Shown in pieces: positions 1 to 8,384 of a stretch of DNA of 64,000 nucleotides. Below the pieces are notes generated by a model. That model was given only the letters and a program-made list of their open reading frames with translations. It made no database searches and was not told the origin of the DNA. Position numbers and translations under genes: made by a program. The stretch comes from Oricola cellulosilytica (GTDB lineage: Bacteria; Pseudomonadota; Alphaproteobacteria; Rhizobiales; Rhizobiaceae): contig NZ_JAINFK010000007.1 in the NCBI RefSeq assembly GCF_019966575.1, forward strand, positions 124,001 through 188,000, given 5' to 3'. Within the stretch, counting starts at the first letter, position 1, and each line of letters opens with the position of its first letter.

Positions 1-275
1 GAATTTCCTACATGCATTTCAAAGATATAGACCCGGCCGTCAAAGCTGACGTGATCGCAAGTCAGACGGGCTTCTACGAAGCTTGCGGCCAAGGCATCTT
101 CTGCAATCTCGGACAGGGCGAAGTCGATTTTCCGGCCGTGCGGCAGGTGCTGGTCGAAGCCGGCTTCGAAGGCTGGTGCACTGTCGAACAGGATTGCGAT
201 CCAACGCTGGACGTTGATCCGCTCGGGGATGCGCGGGCCAACCGCGAACATCTTGAAACAATCGGATTCAAGTAG
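1..275 (+). CDS. Sugar phosphate isomerase/epimerase (TIM barrel), C-terminal fragment
   Basis: The reading frame is open from base 3 and ends at TAG 273-275, so only the last ~90 residues are present. The text HFKDIDP near the start and the VEQDCDP segment resemble the C-terminal strands of the AP-endonuclease-like TIM barrels (IolE/IolI, xylose isomerase-like), where such His, Asp and Glu residues bind the metal. It lies 10 bases before a Gfo/Idh/MocA dehydrogenase. That pairing is typical of inositol or polyol catabolism, and a role in sugar or polyol breakdown is inferred from it. The exact substrate cannot be told. Confidence 0.75.
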   Translation, partial: ISYMHFKDIDPAVKADVIASQTGFYEACGQGIFCNLGQGEVDFPAVRQVLVEAGFEGWCTVEQDCDPTLDVDPLGDARANREHLETIGFK

Positions 276-285
276 GAACACTCCG

Positions 286-1443
286 ATGCCAAGACTAAAG
301 TGGGGAATGATTGGTGGCGGCGAGGGCAGCCAGATTGGACCGGCCCACCGCCTCGGATCGGGCCTGGACGGCCTTTTCGAGTTCACGGCAGGCGCGCTTG
401 ACCATAGGCCGGATGCTGGCCGTGAATATGGACGCCGGATCGGATTGCCGCCCGACCGCGCTTATGGCGATTGGCATGAAATGCTTGAGGGCGAGAGCAA
501 GCGTGCGGACAAGGTCGACCTTGTGACGGTCGCCACACCCAATGCGACACATTTCGAGATCACCAAGGGGTTTCTGCAGGCGGGCTTTAACGTGCTGTGC
601 GAGAAACCGATGACGATGACGGTGGAAGAGGGCGAGGAGATCGTGCGCCTGGCACAGGAAACCGGGAATATATGCGCGGTCAATTATGGCTACTCCGGAT
701 ATTCGCTTGTACGTCACATGAGGGCGATGGTCGCGCGCGGTGATCTCGGCAAGATCCGCCTCGTCAAGGCTGAATTCGCCCATGGACACCACGCCGATGC
801 AGCGGATGCCGACAATCCACGCGTGCGCTGGCGCTACGATCCGAAACAGGCCGGGGTCTCCGCGCAGTTTGCCGATTGCGGCATTCACGCTCTGCACATG
901 GCAAGCTTTGTCACCGGTCAGGAGGTCGAATCGCTGTCTGCCGACTGCGTCTCGTGTATTTCCAGCCGTGAGTTGGAAGATGATGCCATGGTGAATTTCC
1001 GGATGTCCGATGGGGCCGTCGGGCGGTTGTGGACATCATCCATAGCTATCGGACGTCAGCACGGACTGACGCTGCAGGTGTTCGGCGAAAAGGGCGGGTT
1101 GCGCTGGACGCAGGAGCAGCCAAACCAACTCTATTTCATGCCGCTCAATGAACGTCTTCAGGTGATCGAGCGTGGCGAAGCGAACCTGTCACCCGAGGCC
1201 GACAGGGCGACGCGGGTGACCATCGGGCATGCGGAGGGCATGCCGCTTGCTTTCGCCAACATCTATACCGATCTGGCTGAGGCGATCCGGGCGCGCAAGG
1301 AGCGCCGTTCCGTGGATCCGGCTGCGAACCTCTATCCGAAGGCGGAAGACGGGTTGCGATCCATGGCAGCAGTTTTCGCTGTCGCTAAATCGGGGAAGGA
1401 AGAGGGCGTGTGGGTGGATGCGCGCCCCCCGATGTTTCGCTAA
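286..1443 (+). CDS. Gfo/Idh/MocA family NAD(P)-dependent oxidoreductase
   Basis: 385-residue cytosolic dehydrogenase expected to oxidise a sugar, polyol or inositol-like substrate. The N-terminal Rossmann fold starts with GMIGGGEGSQIG, a glycine-rich dinucleotide loop. The family motif CEKP (in NVLCEKPMT) carries the conserved Lys. The C-terminal alpha/beta substrate domain includes the segment FADCGIHALH with a likely catalytic His. ATG 286 was chosen because the Rossmann strand begins directly after it; an upstream in-frame ATG at 214 lies inside the preceding gene. It follows the isomerase fragment closely, so the two are probably cotranscribed, and its end overlaps the convergent LacI gene by 4 bases. 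Confidence 0.9.
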   Translation: MPRLKWGMIGGGEGSQIGPAHRLGSGLDGLFEFTAGALDHRPDAGREYGRRIGLPPDRAYGDWHEMLEGESKRADKVDLVTVATPNATHFEITKGFLQAGFNVLCEKPMTMTVEEGEEIVRLAQETGNICAVNYGYSGYSLVRHMRAMVARGDLGKIRLVKAEFAHGHHADAADADNPRVRWRYDPKQAGVSAQFADCGIHALHMASFVTGQEVESLSADCVSCISSRELEDDAMVNFRMSDGAVGRLWTSSIAIGRQHGLTLQVFGEKGGLRWTQEQPNQLYFMPLNERLQVIERGEANLSPEADRATRVTIGHAEGMPLAFANIYTDLAEAIRARKERRSVDPAANLYPKAEDGLRSMAAVFAVAKSGKEEGVWVDARPPMFR

Positions 1444-2444
1444 TTCTCAAGCCGGGGGCGGAGCGTCCCCCTCTCTACGACACGGCACGGAAACAGCCGC
1501 GCTTCGGGGTATCGATCGTGGTCGGTCAGGGATGCGTGCATTAGTTCGATCGCCGACTTTATGATCTGGCGGATCGGCTGGTGGATGGTGGTCAGGTTGA
1601 TGTTCTGCCAGCCCGCCATTTCCATGTCGTTCAGGCCAATGACGCCAATGTCACCGGGAACCGAAAGGCCCGCGTCGGCAATGGCGCTGAGGGCGCCGAT
1701 TGACAGAACGTCGTCACCGCAAAAATATGCTTCGCCGGACGTTTCCTGGAGCAGACGCTCCATTTCTGCGCGGCCGGCTTCGAACGAGTATTCGCGAGCA
1801 TAACTGTAAGTCATTTCCATCCCGCCGATGCGGCGGACTTCTTTAGCGAATCCGTTCAAACGATCCTGGGTTGAAGTCGCCAGTTCAGGGCCGCCCATAA
1901 AGCCAACTTTCCGATACCCCCGGGCATGCAATTCGCGCGCAGCCATGCGGCCGCATTCGACATTGTCGATCCCCACAACGTGCACCTGGGGAGAGCTTGA
2001 ATTCCGTCCGAAGCAGTGAACAACGGGAATGCCGGCGTCCGAAAAAGCTTTCGCAAAGCTCGGCGCCAGAGTCGATGAAGCCACGACCACGCCATCGACC
2101 GAGTATTGCCGCATCATGTGGACCGAGTTTTCAGGATTGGTTTCATCCGACAGATTCACGATCAGCGGACGGAGACCGATGTCCTGCAACCCTCTGGTGA
2201 AGAGATCGAACACCTCGAGGAAGATGGGGTTGTGGAAGTTGTTGGACACCAGTCCGATCAGCTTCGTGCGTCCCGTGGTGAGGCTGGAGGCCAAGGCATT
2301 TGGACGGTAACCCAACTCGTCGGCGGCCTTCTTCACGCGGCGCCTCGTCTTCTCGGAAACGGAGGCGCCGTCGGTGAACGTCCGCGACACCGCGGAGCGT
2401 GAGACCCCGGCGCGCTCCGCGACCTCCTTGAGTGTGACGCTCAT
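1440..2444 (-). CDS. LacI family transcriptional regulator
   Basis: 334-residue repressor. The N-terminal helix-turn-helix is plain (TLKEVAERAGVSRSAVSRTF, then the hinge helix around RRRVKKAADELGYRPNALASSL). A periplasmic-binding-protein-like sugar sensor domain follows (KLIGLVSNNFHNPIF onward). ATG 2444 was chosen over an ORF start at 2516 because LacI proteins begin a few residues before the helix-turn-helix. It is transcribed divergently from the sugar importer, and a perfect palindrome of LacI type sits between them. It probably represses the importer and the dehydrogenase genes in the absence of an inducing sugar; the ligand is unknown. Confidence 0.92.
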   Translation of the reverse strand: MSVTLKEVAERAGVSRSAVSRTFTDGASVSEKTRRRVKKAADELGYRPNALASSLTTGRTKLIGLVSNNFHNPIFLEVFDLFTRGLQDIGLRPLIVNLSDETNPENSVHMMRQYSVDGVVVASSTLAPSFAKAFSDAGIPVVHCFGRNSSSPQVHVVGIDNVECGRMAARELHARGYRKVGFMGGPELATSTQDRLNGFAKEVRRIGGMEMTYSYAREYSFEAGRAEMERLLQETSGEAYFCGDDVLSIGALSAIADAGLSVPGDIGVIGLNDMEMAGWQNINLTTIHQPIRQIIKSAIELMHASLTDHDRYPEARLFPCRVVERGTLRPRLEN

Positions 2445-2506
2445 ATGATGCTCCGGTATACTCCTGCCGTCCCCATTAAACGCTGTGCTCTCGAGAATTC
2501 CAAATT

Positions 2507-2530
2507 GTTTTTGCAACCGGTTGCAAAAAC
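2507..2530. promoter_or_regulatory. LacI-type operator, perfect 24-bp palindrome
   Basis: Each half-site reads GTTTTTGCAACC towards the centre between 2518 and 2519, with no mismatch. The central TTGCAACCGGTTGCAA has the central CG and even symmetry typical of LacI/GalR family operators. It lies 62 bases upstream of the LacI start and 86 bases upstream of the binding-protein start, so one site could control both directions. Binding is inferred from position and symmetry. Confidence 0.8.
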
Positions 2531-2616
2531 TTGATATTCGTGTTCTTCTGCCACTTAGAGACGCGCGCGAGAGAGCTCCCGACGTCTCTAAAGGGAATCT
2601 GTTCAGGGAGGAATTT

Positions 2617-3558
2617 ATGAAAAAGGCGCTTATCGCTGCATTTGCCGCAGCTGTTGCACTAACCGGTTTTGTGTCGGCGTCGTGGGCCGAGGGAGAACGC
2701 TACGTTCTGGTCAGCCACGCACCGGATTCCGATAGCTGGTGGAACACAATCAAAAACGGCATCGCACTCGCCGGCGAACATGTGAATGTGGAAGTGGAAT
2801 ATCGTAATCCGCCGACCGGAGATATCGCCGATATGGCGCGCATCATCGAGCAGGCGGCTGCTTCGGCTCCTGATGGAATCATCACGACGCTGGCGGATTT
2901 CGACGTTCTGAAGGGGCCGATTTCCGATGCGGTTGACCAAGGAATTGACGTCATCATCATGAACACGGGAACGCCCGAGCAGGCACGCGAAGTCGGCGCG
3001 CTGATGTATGTCGGCCAGCCAGAATACGATGCGGGTCTGGCCGCAGGCCGGCGGGCCAAGGACGAAGGGGTGACCAAGTTCCTCTGCGTGAACCATGCCA
3101 TCCAGCAGCCAACTGTAGGAGAGCGCTGCCGCGGCTACGCCGACGGGCTGGGCATCGATCTCGGCGACGCCATGATGGACAGCGGCACCGACCCGGCTGA
3201 GATCAAGAACAAGGTCCTTGCCTATCTGTCTGCTAACCCGGATGTCGATGGCATTCTCACCCTCGGCCCGGTTTCGGCGGACCCGACGATTGCCGCGCTC
3301 AAGGAAAACGGCATGGCAGGGGATATTCATTTCGGCACATTCGACCTCGGTGCTGAAATCGTTCAGGCGATCAAGGACGGCATCATCAATTGGGGTATCG
3401 ACCAGCAGCCGTTTCTGCAGGCGTACCTGCCGGTCGTCGTTCTCGCCAATTACGACCGTTACGGTGTTCTTCCCGGCAACAACATCAATTCGGGTCCTGG
3501 TTTCGTAACCGCCGACGGGCTCGAAAAGGTCGAACAGTTCGCCGGCGAGTACCGGTAA
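2617..3558 (+). CDS. Sugar ABC transporter substrate-binding protein (CUT2/RbsB-like)
   Basis: 313-residue periplasmic binding protein. The first ~24 residues (MKKALIAAFAAAVALTGFV, ending SWA) form a signal peptide. The mature part has the type I periplasmic-binding fold of the ribose/xylose/inositol group: a VLVSHAPDSDSWW start, the EQAAASAPDGIITT ligand-loop region and the NPDVDGILTLGP segment. ATG 2617 has a strong GGGAGGA ribosome site. It heads the importer operon under the palindromic LacI operator. The substrate is probably a sugar or polyol, given the adjacent isomerase and dehydrogenase. Confidence 0.9.
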   Translation: MKKALIAAFAAAVALTGFVSASWAEGERYVLVSHAPDSDSWWNTIKNGIALAGEHVNVEVEYRNPPTGDIADMARIIEQAAASAPDGIITTLADFDVLKGPISDAVDQGIDVIIMNTGTPEQAREVGALMYVGQPEYDAGLAAGRRAKDEGVTKFLCVNHAIQQPTVGERCRGYADGLGIDLGDAMMDSGTDPAEIKNKVLAYLSANPDVDGILTLGPVSADPTIAALKENGMAGDIHFGTFDLGAEIVQAIKDGIINWGIDQQPFLQAYLPVVVLANYDRYGVLPGNNINSGPGFVTADGLEKVEQFAGEYR

Positions 3559-3566
3559 CCATCCGG

Positions 3567-3591
3567 CGGGCGGCCTTCGAGGGGCCGCCCG
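3567..3591 (+). terminator. GC-rich hairpin after the binding-protein gene
   Basis: The arms CGGGCGGCC (3567-3575) and GGCCGCCCG (3583-3591) pair perfectly around a 7-base loop. Only a weak T-rich stretch follows, so it is more likely a partial terminator or mRNA-stabilising hairpin. Such hairpins commonly keep binding-protein transcript above that of the downstream permease and ATPase genes. Confidence 0.6.
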
Positions 3592-3634
3592 TCCTTCTTG
3601 CAGACAACCGATAGCGAAAGGCCGGAGGCGGGCG

Positions 3635-4759
3635 ATGTCCGAGACAGCGCAAGTCACAGATTTATCCGACGAACGCATCAAGGAGATGTCGGCGCTGCGG
3701 CGGGCGCTGATCCGTCCGGAGCTGGGAGGCATGGTCGGCACAGTGGCCGTCTTCACCTTCTTCCTGCTATTTGCCTATGACAGCGGCATGTTCAATGCCC
3801 AAGGCGTGCTCAACTGGTCCATTGTCTCAGCACAGTTCATGATCATCGCCGTTGGCGCCTGCCTTCTGATGATCGCCGGCGAGTTCGACCTCTCGGTCGG
3901 CTCGATGATCGGCTTTGCGGGGATGATGATTGCGATCTTCTCGGTCACTCTTGGCTGGCCGACCTGGCTGGCAATCATCCTGTCCTTCGCCATGTGCATA
4001 ACCATCGGCGCCATCAACGGCTTCATTGTGATCCGGACAGGGCTGCCGAGTTTCATCGTGACGCTTGCCTCGCTGTTCATCCTTCGGGGCTTCACCATCT
4101 ATTTCCCTCAGACGATCGAGCGGAAAACGATTATCGGCGGAATTCGCGATGTCGCCGAGGGCGACTGGCTTGCTCCGATTTTCGGCGGCAAGATTGGCCA
4201 GCCCGTTTTTCAATGGCTCGGGGACGTCGGGGTCATCGACACATTCGAGCGGGGGACGCGTCAGGGGCAGCCGGTGGTGGACGGCATTCCGATGTTGATT
4301 GTCTGGGCGATCGTTCTCGTGATCTTCGGGCACGTCCTGCTAACCAAGACGCGCTTCGGCAACTGGATTTTCGCGGCCGGCGGCGATGCACAGGCCGCCC
4401 GCTACGTCGGCGTGCCGGTGAATCGCGTGAAGATTCTGATGTTCATGTTCACGGCTTTCTGCGCGACCGTTTTTGCGACATGCCAGGTGATGGAGTTCGG
4501 TTCCGCTGGCGCGGATCGCGGACTGCTGAAGGAGTTCGAGGCGATCATCGCGGTGGTGATCGGCGGCGCATTGCTTACGGGCGGCTACGGCTCGGTCATT
4601 GGCGCGGCACTTGGGGCTCTCATCTTCGGTGTCGTTCAGCAGGGGCTCTTCTTTGCCGGCGTGGAAAGTTCTCTCTTCCGGGTCTTCCTGGGGGTCATCC
4701 TGCTCTTTGCGGTGATCCTCAACACATATATTCGGCGAATGATCACGGGGGAGCGCTGA
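3635..4759 (+). CDS. Sugar ABC transporter permease (CUT2/RbsC-like)
   Basis: 374-residue inner-membrane permease with about nine or ten hydrophobic segments. The segment LMIAGEFDLSVGSMIGFAGM matches the conserved (G/E)xDLSVG motif of ribose/xylose/fructose-type permeases, and AAGGDAQAARYVGVPVNRVKI is the cytoplasmic ATPase-coupling region. It follows the binding protein by 76 bases containing a hairpin and stops one base before the ATPase start. The loop around residues 155-205 (IERKTIIGG to DTFERGTRQGQP) is an inserted hydrophilic stretch longer than in RbsC, a feature also seen in FrcC-like permeases. Confidence 0.93.
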   Translation: MSETAQVTDLSDERIKEMSALRRALIRPELGGMVGTVAVFTFFLLFAYDSGMFNAQGVLNWSIVSAQFMIIAVGACLLMIAGEFDLSVGSMIGFAGMMIAIFSVTLGWPTWLAIILSFAMCITIGAINGFIVIRTGLPSFIVTLASLFILRGFTIYFPQTIERKTIIGGIRDVAEGDWLAPIFGGKIGQPVFQWLGDVGVIDTFERGTRQGQPVVDGIPMLIVWAIVLVIFGHVLLTKTRFGNWIFAAGGDAQAARYVGVPVNRVKILMFMFTAFCATVFATCQVMEFGSAGADRGLLKEFEAIIAVVIGGALLTGGYGSVIGAALGALIFGVVQQGLFFAGVESSLFRVFLGVILLFAVILNTYIRRMITGER

Positions 4760-4760
4760 C

Positions 4761-5555
4761 ATGAACACCCGCTCAACCCACGAACCGATCATCCAGATGC
4801 GGGATATCGAGAAGCATTTCGGGAGCGTCATTGCGCTTGCCGGTGTCTCGGTGGACGTTTTTCCCGGCGAATGCCACTGCCTCCTCGGCGACAACGGGGC
4901 CGGAAAGTCAACGTTTATCAAGACGATGTCGGGTGTGCACAAGCCGACCCATGGTGAGATTGTCTTTGAAGGCAAGCCGATGCATTTCGATGATCCGCGC
5001 GATGCGATCTCGGCGGGTATAGCGACGGTCTATCAGGATCTGGCGATGATCCCGCTCATGAGCGTCGCGCGGAATTTCTTCATGGGCAATGAACCCATCA
5101 AAAGAATCGCCGGGATTCCGTTCTACGACAAGGATCACGCCGATCGGGTAACGATGGATGAAATGCGCGAGATGGGAATCAACCTTCGCGGTCCCGATCA
5201 GGCTGTCGGAACGCTCTCGGGTGGTGAACGTCAAACCGTGGCGATTGCCCGGGCCGTCCATTTCGGGGCGAAGGTCTTGATCCTCGATGAGCCGACTTCG
5301 GCGCTTGGCGTGCGGCAGACCTCAAACGTGCTTGCGACGATCGACAAGGTGAGGAAGCAAAACATCGCGGTGGTGTTCATTACCCATAATGTCCGCCATG
5401 CGCTGGCTGTGGGGGACCGCTTTACGGTGCTAAACCGCGGCAAGACGCTCGGCACGGCACAGCGTGGCCAGATCACGCCGGACGAACTTCAGGACCTCAT
5501 GGCCGGCGGGCAGGAACTTGCCGAACTTGAAGGTTCCTTGGGCGGAACTGTCTGA
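4761..5555 (+). CDS. Sugar ABC transporter ATP-binding protein, single domain (FrcA-like)
   Basis: 264-residue ATPase that powers the importer. Walker A is GDNGAGKS (residues 43-50), the signature LSGGE (152-156), and Walker B VLILDEP (172-178). Most ribose-type importers use a ~500-residue tandem ATPase; this one has a single domain, as in the rhizobial fructose transporter FrcBCA, so it should act as a homodimer. One base separates it from the permease gene, indicating translational coupling. The substrate is not determined by sequence. Confidence 0.92.
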   Translation: MNTRSTHEPIIQMRDIEKHFGSVIALAGVSVDVFPGECHCLLGDNGAGKSTFIKTMSGVHKPTHGEIVFEGKPMHFDDPRDAISAGIATVYQDLAMIPLMSVARNFFMGNEPIKRIAGIPFYDKDHADRVTMDEMREMGINLRGPDQAVGTLSGGERQTVAIARAVHFGAKVLILDEPTSALGVRQTSNVLATIDKVRKQNIAVVFITHNVRHALAVGDRFTVLNRGKTLGTAQRGQITPDELQDLMAGGQELAELEGSLGGTV

Positions 5556-5718
5556 CTCGTCGTCCAGCCTTAGCGCGCTCGGCTCGTCGAGCAGAATGAC
5601 CAGTTGCGCATTCGAATCCCTCTGCAGCGTCTGTTGAAAGTTGCCGCGAAGGTATTTTCTGCAATAAATGAATCGGGTCTGAGAGCCGTATGAATCTCAA
5701 GGGGCCGATCGCACTCGC

Positions 5719-6873
5719 ATGACAATGCCAACACATGACCACCTGCTGGTCATCGCATCCATTCTCGTTTCGCTGATGGCGTCCTTCACTGGATTGTCGA
5801 TCACAAGCGGCATTTCCGCGCTGCCTGCGGCGCAGCGCAAGGTGCGGATCGTGATGGCGGCGACGGCTCTGGGAGGCGGGATCTGGTCGATGCATTTCGT
5901 CGCCATGCTGGCCATGCGCTTCGACCAGCCAATCAGCTACGATTCACTCTACACACTCGGTTCGGCATTGATTGCCATACTTATGGCGGGTGTGGCGCTG
6001 CTGATCATGCACTTCGCGCCCAGAACCCGGCCAAGCACGGTTATAGCTGGCGCGATTCTCGGGAACGGGATCGTCGTCATGCACTATGTCGGCATGTCCG
6101 CGATTCGCGGCGTTCTTCCGGTTTTCCATCCGATGGGCGTGGCGCTGGTGGTAGCCGGTTCAACCGCGATGGGCATCGCTGCGATCGGTGTGGCCTATTC
6201 CCACAGGGATTCCGCACACATCCTGACAAGCACCGTCATTTTTGGACTGTCGGTCGTTGTGGTGCATTTCACCGCCATGGCATGGACCGGGTTCGATCTG
6301 TCGGCGACGCAGAAGGGCTTTACCCCGATGATCGAGAACGGGACCTTGGCGCTCATCGTAATGTCGTCGGCGTTCGTGATCTGCGGGATGTTTCTGCTGT
6401 CCACTACGAGCTTCGTTTTCATGGAGCACGGTCGGTCCGGTTCGGTTGCGGCCGGCGCAGGGGGGCTCGGCGCCGCACCGCCCCCCGTCGTCGGCGCGAA
6501 TCCAATTGAAACGCCATACCCTCAGCTAGCCAGCGCGCAGTCACTTCGTTTGCCGTATGAACGGGACAAGCGCAGTCATTTCATCTCCGCCGACGAGATC
6601 ATCGCGCTTCGCGCCGAAGGGCACTACACCATACTTTACACCCAGCGCGACAAACTGTTTTGTCCATGGTCGATCTCCGAGGCCGAAAAACGCTTGCCCC
6701 CGTCAGTTTTCCTGCGAACGCACCGAAGTTATCTCGTCAATCTCAATCAGGTCACGGCTTTCGAGCGGCACAAGGACAAGGGCTCGTGTCATTTCGAGGG
6801 AGCTCAGTCGCTCAAGATCGCGCCTGTCAGCCGTGGCAATGTCGCGGGTGTTCGCGAGGCGCTCGGTTTATAG
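5719..6873 (+). CDS. MHYT-LytTR membrane-bound transcriptional regulator (CoxC/CoxH-like)
   Basis: 384 residues. The N-terminal half has seven hydrophobic segments with repeated MHYT-type motifs (SMHFVAM near residue 56, VMHYVGM near 116, VVHFTAM near 178), proposed elsewhere to bind a metal and sense O2, CO or NO. After a low-complexity linker (~240-275) comes a LytTR DNA-binding domain with the hallmarks FISADEIIALRAEGHYT and FLRTHRSYLVNLNQV. This architecture is that of CoxC and CoxH in the Oligotropha CO dehydrogenase cluster, and the gene sits 152 bases upstream of coxM on the same strand. It is very probably the CO-responsive activator of the cox operon; that role is inferred. Confidence 0.88.
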   Translation: MTMPTHDHLLVIASILVSLMASFTGLSITSGISALPAAQRKVRIVMAATALGGGIWSMHFVAMLAMRFDQPISYDSLYTLGSALIAILMAGVALLIMHFAPRTRPSTVIAGAILGNGIVVMHYVGMSAIRGVLPVFHPMGVALVVAGSTAMGIAAIGVAYSHRDSAHILTSTVIFGLSVVVVHFTAMAWTGFDLSATQKGFTPMIENGTLALIVMSSAFVICGMFLLSTTSFVFMEHGRSGSVAAGAGGLGAAPPPVVGANPIETPYPQLASAQSLRLPYERDKRSHFISADEIIALRAEGHYTILYTQRDKLFCPWSISEAEKRLPPSVFLRTHRSYLVNLNQVTAFERHKDKGSCHFEGAQSLKIAPVSRGNVAGVREALGL

Positions 6874-6887
6874 GCCGGGTCCAGGCT

Positions 6888-6916
6888 TTCGCATCTGGTG
6901 CCGCCAATTCGCATTT
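6888..6916 (+). promoter_or_regulatory. Direct repeat upstream of coxM, candidate LytTR binding site
   Basis: TTCGCATCT (6888-6896) recurs as TTCGCATTT (6908-6916), a 20-base start-to-start spacing, about two helical turns. LytTR regulators generally bind two ~9-base direct repeats spaced about two turns apart on one DNA face. The repeat lies in the only sizeable gap before coxM, directly after the LytTR regulator gene. The link is inference. Confidence 0.4.
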
Positions 6917-7025
6917 CGTGAAATCCACTGGATGCTCGTGCGGTGCCGCTCGCGCGGCTATCCGGCCTGTCTATGATCAATGAAACCGACATCAGCACGA
7001 GCAGGTCCGCTCTGGGAGGAGATGC

Positions 7026-7880
7026 ATGATACCGGGTTCATTTGAATACCACCGTCCGGATTCGGTTGCGAGCGCACTCGAAATCCTCGCCGAATACGGT
7101 GATGAAGCGAGAGCGATCGCCGGCGGGCACAGCCTCATTCCGATGATGAAGCTGAGAATGGCCGATGTCGGTCATCTGGTCGACCTGCAAGCGATCGCCG
7201 ATCTAAAGGGGATTACGGTTCAAGGTGACACCATCATCATCGGTGCAATGACGACACAGCAGGAACTGATCAGCAGCGCGGAACTTGCCAGTGCCGCGCC
7301 AATCCTCCGCGAGGCGTCCCTGCAAATTGCCGACCCGCAGGTCCGCTATGTCGGCACGATCGGTGGCAACGTCGCCAATGGTGATCCAGGCAATGATTTG
7401 CCAGGGCTGATGCAATGCCTTGATGCGCAATACACCCTTGCGGGGCGGGACGGGACACGGGAGGTCGCGGCGCGCGATTTCTACGAGGCGGCTTATTTCA
7501 CCGCGCGCGAAGACGATGAAATTCTTGTTTCGATCAAGTTCAGGGCTACCACGGGCGGCTACGCTTACGAGAAGCAGAAGCGCAAGATTGGAGATTACGC
7601 GACAGCCGCCGCCGCCGTGTTGATCGCAAAGGACGGCGCGACCTGCTCCTTCGCTTCCATTGCGATGACTAATCTGTCCGATACGCCGGTTTGGTGCGAG
7701 GCGGCCGCCGACGCGCTGGTTGGCTCTTCCTTGGACCAGGCAGCGATTGATGCAGCCGTTGCAGCGATGCTGGAGACCATCGATCCGCAGGAGGACAATC
7801 GCGGGCCCGTCGAATTCAAGAACCATGTCGCTGGCGTGATTTTGCGCCGGGCGATCGAACGCGCCGCCTCGCGCGCCTGA
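7026..7880 (+). CDS. coxM: Aerobic carbon monoxide dehydrogenase, medium (FAD) subunit
   Basis: 284-residue flavoprotein subunit that passes electrons from the small-subunit iron-sulfur clusters to FAD and on to the respiratory chain. The two FAD pyrophosphate motifs are intact: AGGHS at residues 32-36 and TIGGN at 111-115, the same positions as in Oligotropha carboxidovorans CoxM. ATG 7026 has a strong GGGAGGAG site 5 bases upstream. First gene of the order M-S-L typical of form I CO dehydrogenases, 12 bases before coxS. Confidence 0.96.
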   Translation: MIPGSFEYHRPDSVASALEILAEYGDEARAIAGGHSLIPMMKLRMADVGHLVDLQAIADLKGITVQGDTIIIGAMTTQQELISSAELASAAPILREASLQIADPQVRYVGTIGGNVANGDPGNDLPGLMQCLDAQYTLAGRDGTREVAARDFYEAAYFTAREDDEILVSIKFRATTGGYAYEKQKRKIGDYATAAAAVLIAKDGATCSFASIAMTNLSDTPVWCEAAADALVGSSLDQAAIDAAVAAMLETIDPQEDNRGPVEFKNHVAGVILRRAIERAASRA

Positions 7881-7892
7881 GGAGGGCATTCC

Positions 7893-8384
7893 ATGAGCAA
7901 GATGCAGATCAACATCACCGTCAACGGCAAGAAGCAGGAACTTCTGGCCGAGCCCCGCGAACTGCTGATCCACGTCCTTCGCGAGCGGCTGGGAGTCACT
8001 GGCCCACATGTCGGCTGCGATACCTCGCATTGCGGTGCCTGCACCGTCGATATGGACGGCAAGTCAGTGAAAGCCTGTACGGTGTTTGCCGCGCAGGCGA
8101 ACGGCGCCGACATCACCACGATCGAGGGGCTTGGAGGTCCCGATGGACTGCACGTGCTGCAGCAGATGTTCAAGGAGCATCACGGCCTGCAATGCGGCTT
8201 CTGCACGCCGGGCATGATCACGCGGGCCTACCGGTTGCTGCAGGAAATTCCGAACCCGAGCGAGGAAGAGGTGCGGTTCGGCATGGCGGGCAATCTGTGT
8301 CGCTGCACCGGATACCAGAACATCGTCAAGGCAATACTCGCCGCCGCAGCGGAATTAAATGCCGCCAAGGAGGCCGCACAATGA
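7893..8384 (+). CDS. coxS: Aerobic carbon monoxide dehydrogenase, small (2Fe-2S) subunit
   Basis: 163 residues with two [2Fe-2S] domains. The plant-ferredoxin-like cluster is ligated by Cys 42, 47, 50 and 62 ([10 protein letters not shown] then KAC). The C-terminal four-helix cluster domain has CGFC and CRCTGYQ. The subunit carries electrons from the molybdenum centre of CoxL to FAD in CoxM. Its TGA overlaps the coxL ATG (ATGA at 8381-8384), so synthesis of the two subunits is coupled. Confidence 0.96.
   Translation: MSKMQINITVNGKKQELLAEPRELLIHVLRERLGVTGPHVGCDTSHCGACTVDMDGKSVKACTVFAAQANGADITTIEGLGGPDGLHVLQQMFKEHHGLQCGFCTPGMITRAYRLLQEIPNPSEEEVRFGMAGNLCRCTGYQNIVKAILAAAAELNAAKEAAQ

Noticed and set aside
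2659-3756. Long open frame on the minus strand opposite the sugar binding-protein gene
   Set aside because: It lies wholly opposite a clearly coding gene with signal peptide and ribosome site; its translation has no domain and is an effect of high GC codon use.
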